DNA of 64,000 nucleotides from contig NZ_BMHM01000007.1 of assembly GCF_014640815.1 (NCBI RefSeq), positions 1-64,000 on the forward strand, read 5' to 3'. Positions 30,337-37,047 of the stretch are shown one piece after another. Within the stretch, counting starts at the first letter, position 1. The number at the start of each line of letters is the position of its first letter. Origin of the DNA: Vreelandella lutescens. Lineage in GTDB: Bacteria; Pseudomonadota; Gammaproteobacteria; Pseudomonadales; Halomonadaceae. The notes beneath the pieces were generated by a model. It was not told the DNA's origin. It saw nothing but the letters and a program-made list of their open reading frames with translations, and did no database searches. Made by a program: the position numbers and the translations under genes.

Positions 30337-30354
30337 TTTTCCTTATGGGGAAAA
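30337..30354. promoter_or_regulatory. hipBA operator O3, next to the hipB ribosome site
   Basis: TTTTCCTTATGGGGAAAA is a near-palindrome whose core starts at 30341, again 49 bases from O2. It ends two bases before the GGAG of hipB, so it lies in the leader or early transcribed region. Confidence 0.7.
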
Positions 30355-30364
30355 TGGAGCGCGT

Positions 30365-30622
30365 ATGCGTACCCTGCCAGCAACGACGGAAACGCCCCTT
30401 CACTCGATTGAATCCGCCAAGAGTCTCGGCTTGTTAATTCGTCAAGCCCGCAAACGCCAACACCTGACACTAGAGACGGTGGCTGGACTTTGCGGTGTCA
30501 GCATCCGTTTTTTAAGTGAACTAGAAAACGGCCGTGATACATGTGGCATAGGAAGAGTATTACGCGTGTTAGAAACACTTGGCATTGAGCTTCTCGCCCA
30601 GCCAATGGATAGTGATCTATGA
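30365..30622 (+). CDS. hipB: HipB-like antitoxin, Xre/Cro helix-turn-helix
   Basis: Antitoxin and DNA-binding autorepressor, 85 residues. The helix-turn-helix region reads LGLLIRQARKRQHLTLETVAGLCGVSIRFLSELENG, followed by GRVLRVLETLGIELL, the dimer segment common in HipB proteins. About 18 N-terminal residues (RTLPATTETPLHSIES) lie before the fold. The ATG at 30365 has GGAG five bases upstream. It overlaps hipA by four bases (ATGA). Three palindromic sites upstream are the likely operators. By family knowledge HipB binds and neutralises HipA. Confidence 0.9.
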   Translation: MRTLPATTETPLHSIESAKSLGLLIRQARKRQHLTLETVAGLCGVSIRFLSELENGRDTCGIGRVLRVLETLGIELLAQPMDSDL

Positions 30623-31893
30623 CAGCTGATCAACTTATCGTTTGGCAAAACCATCAGCGAGTAGGCACTCTCTGGCGCGGTTTAGATGGCCGTCTCATGG
30701 GCTTTGAATATGACGAGGAGTGGCAAGCTAGCGGACAAGCAATTTCCAATAGCCTTCCTTTAAGCCAACGAACATGGCTGCCCGAAACGCTGACCGCCCA
30801 TCACTGGTTTGGCAACTTGCTGCCTGAAGAGCAGGCGCGCGCTGCTATTATTCGCCAACTAGGCATTCCTGATGACGACTTCTCTCTGCTTGCCGCTATT
30901 GGTGGGGATTGCGCTGGAGCACTATCGATCCTGCCGCCTCATCAAACACCAGAACCTTCTAATCGCCAGGATTGTGATACGCCCCTTTCACAAGAAAGGC
31001 TTAATGAGTGGGCGGCTTTTAAGCAACGCTATGCGCTATTTGCAGAGTCACAACAAGCACCCAAGCCACGTCTTTCACTGGCGGGCGCACAGGACAAAAT
31101 ACCCGTCATCTGGCGTGATGAGACTTTTTATTTGCCTCAAGGCACTGCTCCTTCCTCACATATCGTTAAGTTTGCAGTAGATGGGCGCGACCACGTTATT
31201 TTTAACGAACTCTACCTCAACACGCTGGCAACGCTCGTCGGTATTGAGTGTCCCTCCACCTCAGTACGTTATGCAGGGCGGCATCCCCTACTGGTTGTAG
31301 AGCGTTACGATAGAGCATGGGTAAACGACTCACTACAGCGCATCCACCAGGAAGATTTATGCCAAGCAATGGGTATGTCACGTACGCAAAAGTATCAAGA
31401 GCACGGTGGACCAACTCTAGCCGACTGTTTTCAGCTGTTACGTGATGTATGTAAGCCTCCTGCACACTCATTACAACAGCTACTCCGCTGGCAAATTTTT
31501 AACGTGCTAGTGGGTAATAGTGATGGCCACGCAAAAAACGTATCACTACTACAAGACGCAAAAGGCAAATGGCGTATTGCTCCCGCTTACGATTTGGTAG
31601 GTACCGTTGTTTTAGGGTATGACCCGAGGCTGGCATTCTCTATCGGCAACCAAAATAACGCCATGCAGCTTTTATCTCGTGACTGGAAACTGCTAGCTGA
31701 GCAGAGCCAGCTTAGCTATCCGTTCATCAAGCGAGAGATTAAACATCTACAAGAGTTACTGCTTCGATTTGCCAGCTCAAAAGAGATGCAGCAAGCACTG
31801 CTAGAGGCAGGATTACCCGATCATGCTTGGTTACGCTTGCAACAACAGCGCCACCACATTGTAAAACAGTGCAAGAAAGCGGCGCTCTGGTAA
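30619..31893 (+). CDS. hipA: HipA-type serine/threonine kinase toxin
   Basis: Toxin kinase of 424 residues. In E. coli HipA phosphorylates glutamyl-tRNA synthetase and causes growth arrest; the target here is not known. The conserved autophosphorylation loop is intact (Ser153 in RLSLAGAQDKIPVIW, Lys160). The kinase motifs NVLVGNSDGHAKN (Asp302) and APAYDLV (Asp325) are complete. An N-terminal HipA_N-type subdomain covers about residues 1-110. The frame is intact with no lost motif, so activity is expected. The base composition of hipBA looks more AT-rich than its neighbours, compatible with acquisition. Confidence 0.92.
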   Translation: MTADQLIVWQNHQRVGTLWRGLDGRLMGFEYDEEWQASGQAISNSLPLSQRTWLPETLTAHHWFGNLLPEEQARAAIIRQLGIPDDDFSLLAAIGGDCAGALSILPPHQTPEPSNRQDCDTPLSQERLNEWAAFKQRYALFAESQQAPKPRLSLAGAQDKIPVIWRDETFYLPQGTAPSSHIVKFAVDGRDHVIFNELYLNTLATLVGIECPSTSVRYAGRHPLLVVERYDRAWVNDSLQRIHQEDLCQAMGMSRTQKYQEHGGPTLADCFQLLRDVCKPPAHSLQQLLRWQIFNVLVGNSDGHAKNVSLLQDAKGKWRIAPAYDLVGTVVLGYDPRLAFSIGNQNNAMQLLSRDWKLLAEQSQLSYPFIKREIKHLQELLLRFASSKEMQQALLEAGLPDHAWLRLQQQRHHIVKQCKKAALW

Positions 31894-31926
31894 CGTCACC
31901 CTCTTGCAAGACACTCGATAATCAAG

Positions 31927-32319
31927 ATGAGCAACCGAATGAAACACCTTCACCAAGCCATCCAACGCTGCCCGCGAGTAGCGGTATACGGCACATTAAA
32001 GCACGGCCATCGCAATCATCATTGGTTAAACGGCGCTGACATGTTGGGCCAAGACCGTTTAACAGAGATCACGCTTTACGACCTTGGCCCCTACCCAGGC
32101 GCTAAGCTCATGCCTTCTACAGGCGTTACTGTGGAGGTGTATGCCATTAACGCTGAACAGCTAGCGCGGCTGGATGAGCTAGAAGATTACCTGCATCATT
32201 CCCCCGCAGAAGGGATGTACGACAGGACTGTGTTGGCAACACAGTATGGCGATGTTTGGTGCTATATCTACAATCCAACGGTTGAGGCAACGTCGTTGGT
32301 CAAGAGCGGAGAGTGGTAA
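31927..32319 (+). CDS. Gamma-glutamylcyclotransferase-like (GGCT/YtfP family) protein
   Basis: Small cytoplasmic protein of 130 residues with the GGCT fold. The substrate-binding YGTLKHGHRNHHWL (residues 21-34) and the motif LDELEDY with the probable catalytic Glu86 are present. Family members open or cyclise gamma-glutamyl compounds, but substrates of YtfP-type proteins are mostly unknown. The start is uncertain: the ATG at 31927 has little ribosome site, and a second ATG lies at 31942. It is 33 bases downstream of hipA on the same strand, perhaps by chance. Confidence 0.82.
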   Translation: MSNRMKHLHQAIQRCPRVAVYGTLKHGHRNHHWLNGADMLGQDRLTEITLYDLGPYPGAKLMPSTGVTVEVYAINAEQLARLDELEDYLHHSPAEGMYDRTVLATQYGDVWCYIYNPTVEATSLVKSGEW

Positions 32320-32325
32320 AACGAT

Positions 32326-32889
32326 CTACAGAAGGGCCAATGCCTCTTCTGTACTCACAACCTCCGCATACTCCCCGTCTAAATTCGCCAGCGACATCGC
32401 ATGCACCTCGTCGGCAGTGCGATAGGTACCGGCGTAATCTCGTTTTGCGAACGTGAAGGTGGCATCGCTCACCATATAAGTATCGAAGCCTAAATTCCCC
32501 GCCGAACGCACGGTGGCTTCAACCGAGTTACTGGTACTGACGCCCACAATGACCAGCTGATGGATGCTACGGGCGTGTAGCCAGCGCTCTAACCCCGAGT
32601 GCGTAAACGCATCGGGGACGTTTTTATCGACGATAGGCTCGGTGGCGAGTGGCTCAAGCGCAGGCTGGAACAGCACGCCGCTCTGCCCAGGCCAAAAGGG
32701 CGATTCGGGTGAGCGAGAGAGATGACGCACATGAACCACTGGCTGCTGGCTTTGCCGCCAAGTGGCTAGCAGCCGCTGAATGTTGGCTTCTGCATGCCGG
32801 TTATTGCGCTCTCCTGCCTCTACAGTCGCCATGCCCTGCTGCATGTCGATAATGATCAGTGCCGCACGCTGATTCGTCGTCGCGGACAT
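32326..32889 (-). CDS. Isochorismatase-like hydrolase with Ser in place of the catalytic Cys
   Basis: Protein of 187 residues with the isochorismatase/cysteine-hydrolase fold. The Asp (Asp15 in LIIIDMQQG) and Lys (Lys89 in IVDKNVPDAF) of the usual triad are in place. The nucleophile position in GVSTSNSVEATVRSAGNLGF reads Ser122 where most cysteine hydrolases have Cys. Related proteins with Asn-Ser here exist as I recall, so this may mark a subfamily rather than a dead enzyme. The substrate is unknown. It converges with the GGCT-like gene and is divergent from the radical SAM gene. Confidence 0.82.
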   Translation of the reverse strand: MSATTNQRAALIIIDMQQGMATVEAGERNNRHAEANIQRLLATWRQSQQPVVHVRHLSRSPESPFWPGQSGVLFQPALEPLATEPIVDKNVPDAFTHSGLERWLHARSIHQLVIVGVSTSNSVEATVRSAGNLGFDTYMVSDATFTFAKRDYAGTYRTADEVHAMSLANLDGEYAEVVSTEEALALL

Positions 32890-33048
32890 ACCTGCCCTCC
32901 CCTGAAATCATCCGAGTAAGTCTTCCCTCTTTTCCCAACATACCATTAGCGCTGTCGTGGCTGTACTGCCCGCTTGGTTGCGGTACTGTGCAAACCTCAT
33001 ATACTGTATTTATGAACATATATCTTGATACTACGTACGAGGTAGCAG

Positions 33049-34128
33049 ATGACATCACTGGATCCCTCTCGCGCTACCGTGCATAAAGGGCGCGGTGCAA
33101 CCTACGACCCGCATAACCGCTTTGCCCCTACCCGCAGCGTGGCGGAGGATGACGGCTGGTGGCAGGAAGAAGCCTCTACCTCACTGGCAACAGAAGTACG
33201 CGAGGAAGCCAGTAAAAGCGCACTCTCTTGGAACAATTCGCCAGATTTACCTTTTGATCGTTCGCTTAATCCCTATCGCGGCTGTGAGCATGGCTGTGTC
33301 TACTGCTATGCGCGCCCCTCCCACGCCTATTGGGATTTGTCGCCAGGGCTGGATTTTGAAACCAAATTGATCGCCCGCCGCGGGCTGGTGGAGCATTTAA
33401 AAGAGGAGCTTTGCCACCCCCAATACGTTTGTCGCCCCATTAACCTCTCCGGCAATACTGACTGTTACCAGCCGCTAGAAGCCACCTACCAAACCACCCG
33501 TCGTTTGCTGGAATTACTGCTGGCTTGCCGCCACCCGGTGACGTTAGTGACGAAAAGTACGCTGATTTTGCGGGATATCGATCTACTGGCAGAAATGGCA
33601 GAACATCGATTGGTGCGGGTATTTGTGAGCTTAACCAGCCTAGACGCCAGCCTAAAACGCACGCTGGAACCCCGTGCGGCATCGCCTCAGGCACGCTTGA
33701 AAGTGATTCGTGAGCTGAATACGGCAGGAATACCGGTGGGCACGCTGATATCACCGATTATTCCTGGCCTGACCGACCATGAGATCGAACGTATTCTGGA
33801 AGCCGCCAGCCGTGCCGGGGCGCGCACCGCGACCTGGATGCTGCTGCGGCTGCCCCACGAGGTCGCGCCGCTGTTTGAAGCGTGGCTAGAGGCTCACTAC
33901 CCCGAGCGCGCTGCCAAGGTGATGAGCTTGATGCGTCAGTGTCGGGGCGGTAAAACCTACGATGCGGCCTTTGGTAAGCGCTTTCGCGGAGAAGGGGTAT
34001 TTGCTGACTTAATCGCGCAGCGGTTTCAGCGTGCTAGCCGCCAGTGGAACATGCAACCCCGCACAGAGCAGGGGCTGAATACCCGCGATTTTCGCCCGCC
34101 CCGGGCACAGAGGGATTTATTTGATTAG
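33049..34128 (+). CDS. PA0069-type radical SAM protein
   Basis: Radical S-adenosylmethionine enzyme of 359 residues, related to SplB/PA0069 proteins. The iron-sulfur cluster motif is RGCEHGCVYCYARPSH with Cys79, Cys83 and Cys86. The N-terminal HKGRGATYDPHNRF is typical of the PA0069 family. A conserved C-terminal region (SLMRQCRGGKTYDAAFGKR) follows the barrel. The reaction is not known. GAGG lies before the ATG. It is monocistronic or followed by the small HTH gene 39 bases on. Confidence 0.9.
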   Translation: MTSLDPSRATVHKGRGATYDPHNRFAPTRSVAEDDGWWQEEASTSLATEVREEASKSALSWNNSPDLPFDRSLNPYRGCEHGCVYCYARPSHAYWDLSPGLDFETKLIARRGLVEHLKEELCHPQYVCRPINLSGNTDCYQPLEATYQTTRRLLELLLACRHPVTLVTKSTLILRDIDLLAEMAEHRLVRVFVSLTSLDASLKRTLEPRAASPQARLKVIRELNTAGIPVGTLISPIIPGLTDHEIERILEAASRAGARTATWMLLRLPHEVAPLFEAWLEAHYPERAAKVMSLMRQCRGGKTYDAAFGKRFRGEGVFADLIAQRFQRASRQWNMQPRTEQGLNTRDFRPPRAQRDLFD

Positions 34129-34167
34129 ACTGCTGGAATACAAACCCTCTAAGAAGACGCCCTCTCT

Positions 34168-34464
34168 ATGTCGCTCAGCAAAACAAAATCCAGCTTTTAT
34201 CGCCGTTTATATGTGGCTTACTTGATTGACCAAGGCGTGGCCAGCGTGCCCGCCCTGATTGACGCCACCGGCATGCCAAGGCGCACCGCCCAGGACACCA
34301 TTACATCGCTGGGGGAATTGGATATTGAGTGCGTGTTCGAGAAAGGCGACGGCGAGCGCCATAACATCGGCCACTACGTGATCAAGCAGTGGGGCGCGAT
34401 TGACCCACGCTGGGTGACGCAACATGCTCAGCGGCTGGGTGAGGCGTTGGGCTATCGTGAGTAG
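34168..34464 (+). CDS. Small winged helix-turn-helix protein
   Basis: 98-residue protein with a helix-turn-helix: VASVPALIDATGMPRRTAQDTITSLGELDIECVFEK looks like a recognition helix followed by a wing. Conserved proteobacterial homologues are annotated as HTH or winged-helix proteins of unknown role. The start is an ATG with AAGAAG well upstream. Its last 83 bases overlap the end of the convergent copper ATPase gene, so the two C-termini are encoded on opposite strands of one segment. Confidence 0.78.
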   Translation: MSLSKTKSSFYRRLYVAYLIDQGVASVPALIDATGMPRRTAQDTITSLGELDIECVFEKGDGERHNIGHYVIKQWGAIDPRWVTQHAQRLGEALGYRE

Positions 34465-36685
34465 GCCATGATGCAGCAGGTTCGGCCCAGGTCAGCCTCG
34501 CTGCGTTGAGTGTGACGCTAAGGGAGCTAGCGGCCATGGCCAGCACGGCGACCAGCGGGGGAATAGCCATGGTGACCACCAACCCCAGCGCCAGCGTGTT
34601 ATAGAGCGCCGATAGCAGCAGGTTTTGTACCATGATGCGACGGGTTCGCTGGGCAACGCTCAACAGCCTGGCGACACCCGCAATACCAGGTGATAGCAGC
34701 TGAGCAGCAGCCCCTTCCCGGGCAGCGTCGCTGGCGTGCAGCGGGGCCACACCCACCGCCGCCGCCGCGAGGCTCAGCGTGTCGTTGACCCCATCGCCCA
34801 CGTACAGCGTGGGTGATGGCAGCGCCTCTAGCAAACGTGCCTTGGCCTCGGGGGAGCGCTGGGCATAGCAAGCTTCCCGCGGTAGCCCAACGCGCTGGCC
34901 CAGCCACTGCACGGGGCCCTGGCGATCTCCGCTGATCAGCGCCAACACGTAACCGGCACCCTGTAACTGGGCAAGCGTGGCCTGAGCATCCGGCACAGGC
35001 TGGTCGGCCAGGTACAGGGTGGCCAGCCATCCTTGTTCATCGGCCACCAACACCTCAGACGCAAAGCCATACGCCGGGTGCTGTGCATCGCCAGGAATCT
35101 CGTTGCCCTGCTGGGCTAGCCACGCTGCGCTGCCCAGCCACCAGGTGTGGCCATCGGCGAAGGTGACGGTTTGCCCGGCCCCCGGCGTTTCATGCACCTC
35201 CACCTGAGCCTGCGAGGCACCGCTTGCCCAGTGGCGCAGTCCGTTCGCCAGCGGATGCTCACTCTGCCTGACCGCCACGGCCAGCTGTTGGCGGAACGGT
35301 TCCTCGTCTTCCCCATCACGCAGCATCGCATGCAATACGCGATGCTGCCCTTGGGTCAAGGTGCCGGTCTTGTCGAACGCCACCGAGCGCACCTTGGCCA
35401 ACACTTCCAGCGCGGCAGGGTCGCGCAGCGCAATACCCTGCTGGGTGGCCTGGCTACTGCCCGCCAGGCTTGCCAGCGGCACGGCCAGGCCCACGGCGCA
35501 GGGGCAGGCCACTACCAGCACCGAGAGCGCGCGCACGCTCGCCTCGTCCCACCCCACGCCCATCAGCCAGGCAATTGGGAGGGTCAATGCCGCCAACACC
35601 AGCGCTGCGGGGCTCAGCCAGGCGGCAAACCGCTCGGCCAGTGTGTGCAGCTCGCCTTTTTGCGTTTGAAAGCGACGCATCTGGTCACACAGCTTGTCCA
35701 TTCGCCGCTGGCCCGCCGTGGCGGTCACGGTCAGTTCCAGCGAGCCGCCCTGCCCGCCACTTCCGATAAAGCGACAGCCTGCATACGCTGGCTGCCCGGC
35801 GCGCACGAAGCGCGGCTGGCTTTCACCGGAAAGCGTGGCGGTGTCCAGCCAGCCGTCGGTGTCCAGAGTGCCATCCAGCGGCAACACGTCGCCCGGTGCC
35901 ACGGCGATGCGCTGGCCCAGCGTGACCTCCTCGATGGCGGTTTCCTGGGCCTGCCCCTGATGCAGTATCCACACCGACGTATCGGGCAGCGCCAGCGCGT
36001 CGAAGGCTTTCAAACCACGCTGACGGCACAGCGTTTCGACCAGACGCCCTACTAATAGCAGAACGATCAGCATCACCGCCGTATCGAAATAGACCTCTAC
36101 CGAGCCACGCCACAGAAGGCTCAGCGATACCACCACGGCCCCCAGGACGCCCAGGCTCACCAGCACGTCCATGCCGGGCCGCCTTGCCCGCAATGTGCGC
36201 CAGCCCGCCCGGTAAAAAGGCAGCCCGGCATAGCTCACCACGGGTATCGCAAAGGCACCCGACACCCAGGCCAGCACGCTCTCCAGCGCGGCCGTGGGCA
36301 TGGCCCCAGCGTAGATCAGCAGCGAGGCCAGCATGGTCCACATGCCAAACACCGAGCCGACGATCAAGCGCAGAGTCAAATAACGGCTTTCCTGCTCCAG
36401 CCGAGCATGGGCGTCCTGCAGGTCTTCCAGCGGCGCTAGGCGATAGCCCAGCCTCGCCACTTTGGGCGACAGCGCTTCCAGCGCCGTCGCCTCAGGTTCA
36501 CCCTTCACCCACACGGTGGCAGTCGGGTAGTGAACGCTAACGTCCCGCACGCCTGGCTGCTGCCTCAGCGCGCCTTCCACCGCCAGCGCACAGCTGGTGC
36601 ACCACATGCCGTGCAGCGTATACAGCGGTGCTTCCGGGCCGTCAGGTTGGGCCGCATGCGCGGTCGATGCGTCGCTCAAGGCCAC
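34382..36685 (-). CDS. Copper-transporting P1B-type ATPase (CopA/FixI family)
   Basis: Inner-membrane Cu+ pump of 767 residues. An N-terminal heavy-metal domain has GMWCTSCA (Cys29, Cys32). The transmembrane CPC motif (residues 393-395) specifies Cu+/Ag+. The actuator TLSGES, phosphorylation site DKTGTLTQG (Asp437) and hinge GDGVNDT complete the family set. The Asp-Ala-Pro of CopA proteins is replaced by Asp-Thr-Leu after GVN, which recalls the FixI/CtpA branch that feeds cytochrome oxidases. Its start (GTG, one base after the previous stop) places it in the oxidase operon, so copper delivery to CuA/CuB is the likely role. The last 27 or so residues are antisense to the HTH gene. Confidence 0.92.
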   Translation of the reverse strand: MALSDASTAHAAQPDGPEAPLYTLHGMWCTSCALAVEGALRQQPGVRDVSVHYPTATVWVKGEPEATALEALSPKVARLGYRLAPLEDLQDAHARLEQESRYLTLRLIVGSVFGMWTMLASLLIYAGAMPTAALESVLAWVSGAFAIPVVSYAGLPFYRAGWRTLRARRPGMDVLVSLGVLGAVVVSLSLLWRGSVEVYFDTAVMLIVLLLVGRLVETLCRQRGLKAFDALALPDTSVWILHQGQAQETAIEEVTLGQRIAVAPGDVLPLDGTLDTDGWLDTATLSGESQPRFVRAGQPAYAGCRFIGSGGQGGSLELTVTATAGQRRMDKLCDQMRRFQTQKGELHTLAERFAAWLSPAALVLAALTLPIAWLMGVGWDEASVRALSVLVVACPCAVGLAVPLASLAGSSQATQQGIALRDPAALEVLAKVRSVAFDKTGTLTQGQHRVLHAMLRDGEDEEPFRQQLAVAVRQSEHPLANGLRHWASGASQAQVEVHETPGAGQTVTFADGHTWWLGSAAWLAQQGNEIPGDAQHPAYGFASEVLVADEQGWLATLYLADQPVPDAQATLAQLQGAGYVLALISGDRQGPVQWLGQRVGLPREACYAQRSPEAKARLLEALPSPTLYVGDGVNDTLSLAAAAVGVAPLHASDAAREGAAAQLLSPGIAGVARLLSVAQRTRRIMVQNLLLSALYNTLALGLVVTMAIPPLVAVLAMAASSLSVTLNAARLTWAEPAASWPTHDSPTPHPAAEHVASPSVGQSRPTA

Positions 36686-36686
36686 G

Positions 36687-37043
36687 TTACACGCAAGGCG
36701 GAATGCCTATGATCGGCAGCGCCACGAACACGACGCTGAGCGCCGAGAACAGATACAGCCCCGCCGAGACCACGGCATTGAAACGTGCGCGCCCCTGGTG
36801 GAGCTGGCCAGCTTGCCAGCACCACCAGGTAAGCGCCGCCAGCAGAGCGGTTGTGACAATACTCAGCAGCAGCATCCAGCCATTGAGCAGCGTGAACACG
36901 CCACGCTCCGTAGCAGGGGCCGCCACCTCACAGGCCACGGCGTGGCCTCCATAAACGGCGATGAACCAAATGCACCACACGGTCAAGCCCACCACGAAGT
37001 GGATAGGATGCGTCAACCTCAAGCGCTCGAGTAAAGGTGACAT
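36687..37043 (-). CDS. Small membrane protein of the cytochrome oxidase operon
   Basis: 118-residue integral membrane protein with three predicted helices: IHFVVGLTVWCIWFIAVYGG, WMLLLSIVTTALLAALTW and NAVVSAGLYLFSALSVVFVA. GGAGGT lies seven bases before the ATG. It is tightly packed between the oxidase subunit I/III gene (4 bases) and the copper ATPase gene (1 base). I do not recognise a specific family; its position suggests an oxidase accessory or subunit IV-like protein. Confidence 0.8.
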   Translation of the reverse strand: MSPLLERLRLTHPIHFVVGLTVWCIWFIAVYGGHAVACEVAAPATERGVFTLLNGWMLLLSIVTTALLAALTWWCWQAGQLHQGRARFNAVVSAGLYLFSALSVVFVALPIIGIPPCV

Positions 37044-37047
37044 GGCA

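Noticed and set aside
35147..36055. Open frame of 302 codons on the plus strand
   Set aside because: It is antisense to the copper ATPase, which carries every P-type motif. The His/Gln/Arg-rich product is typical of shadow frames in GC-rich DNA.
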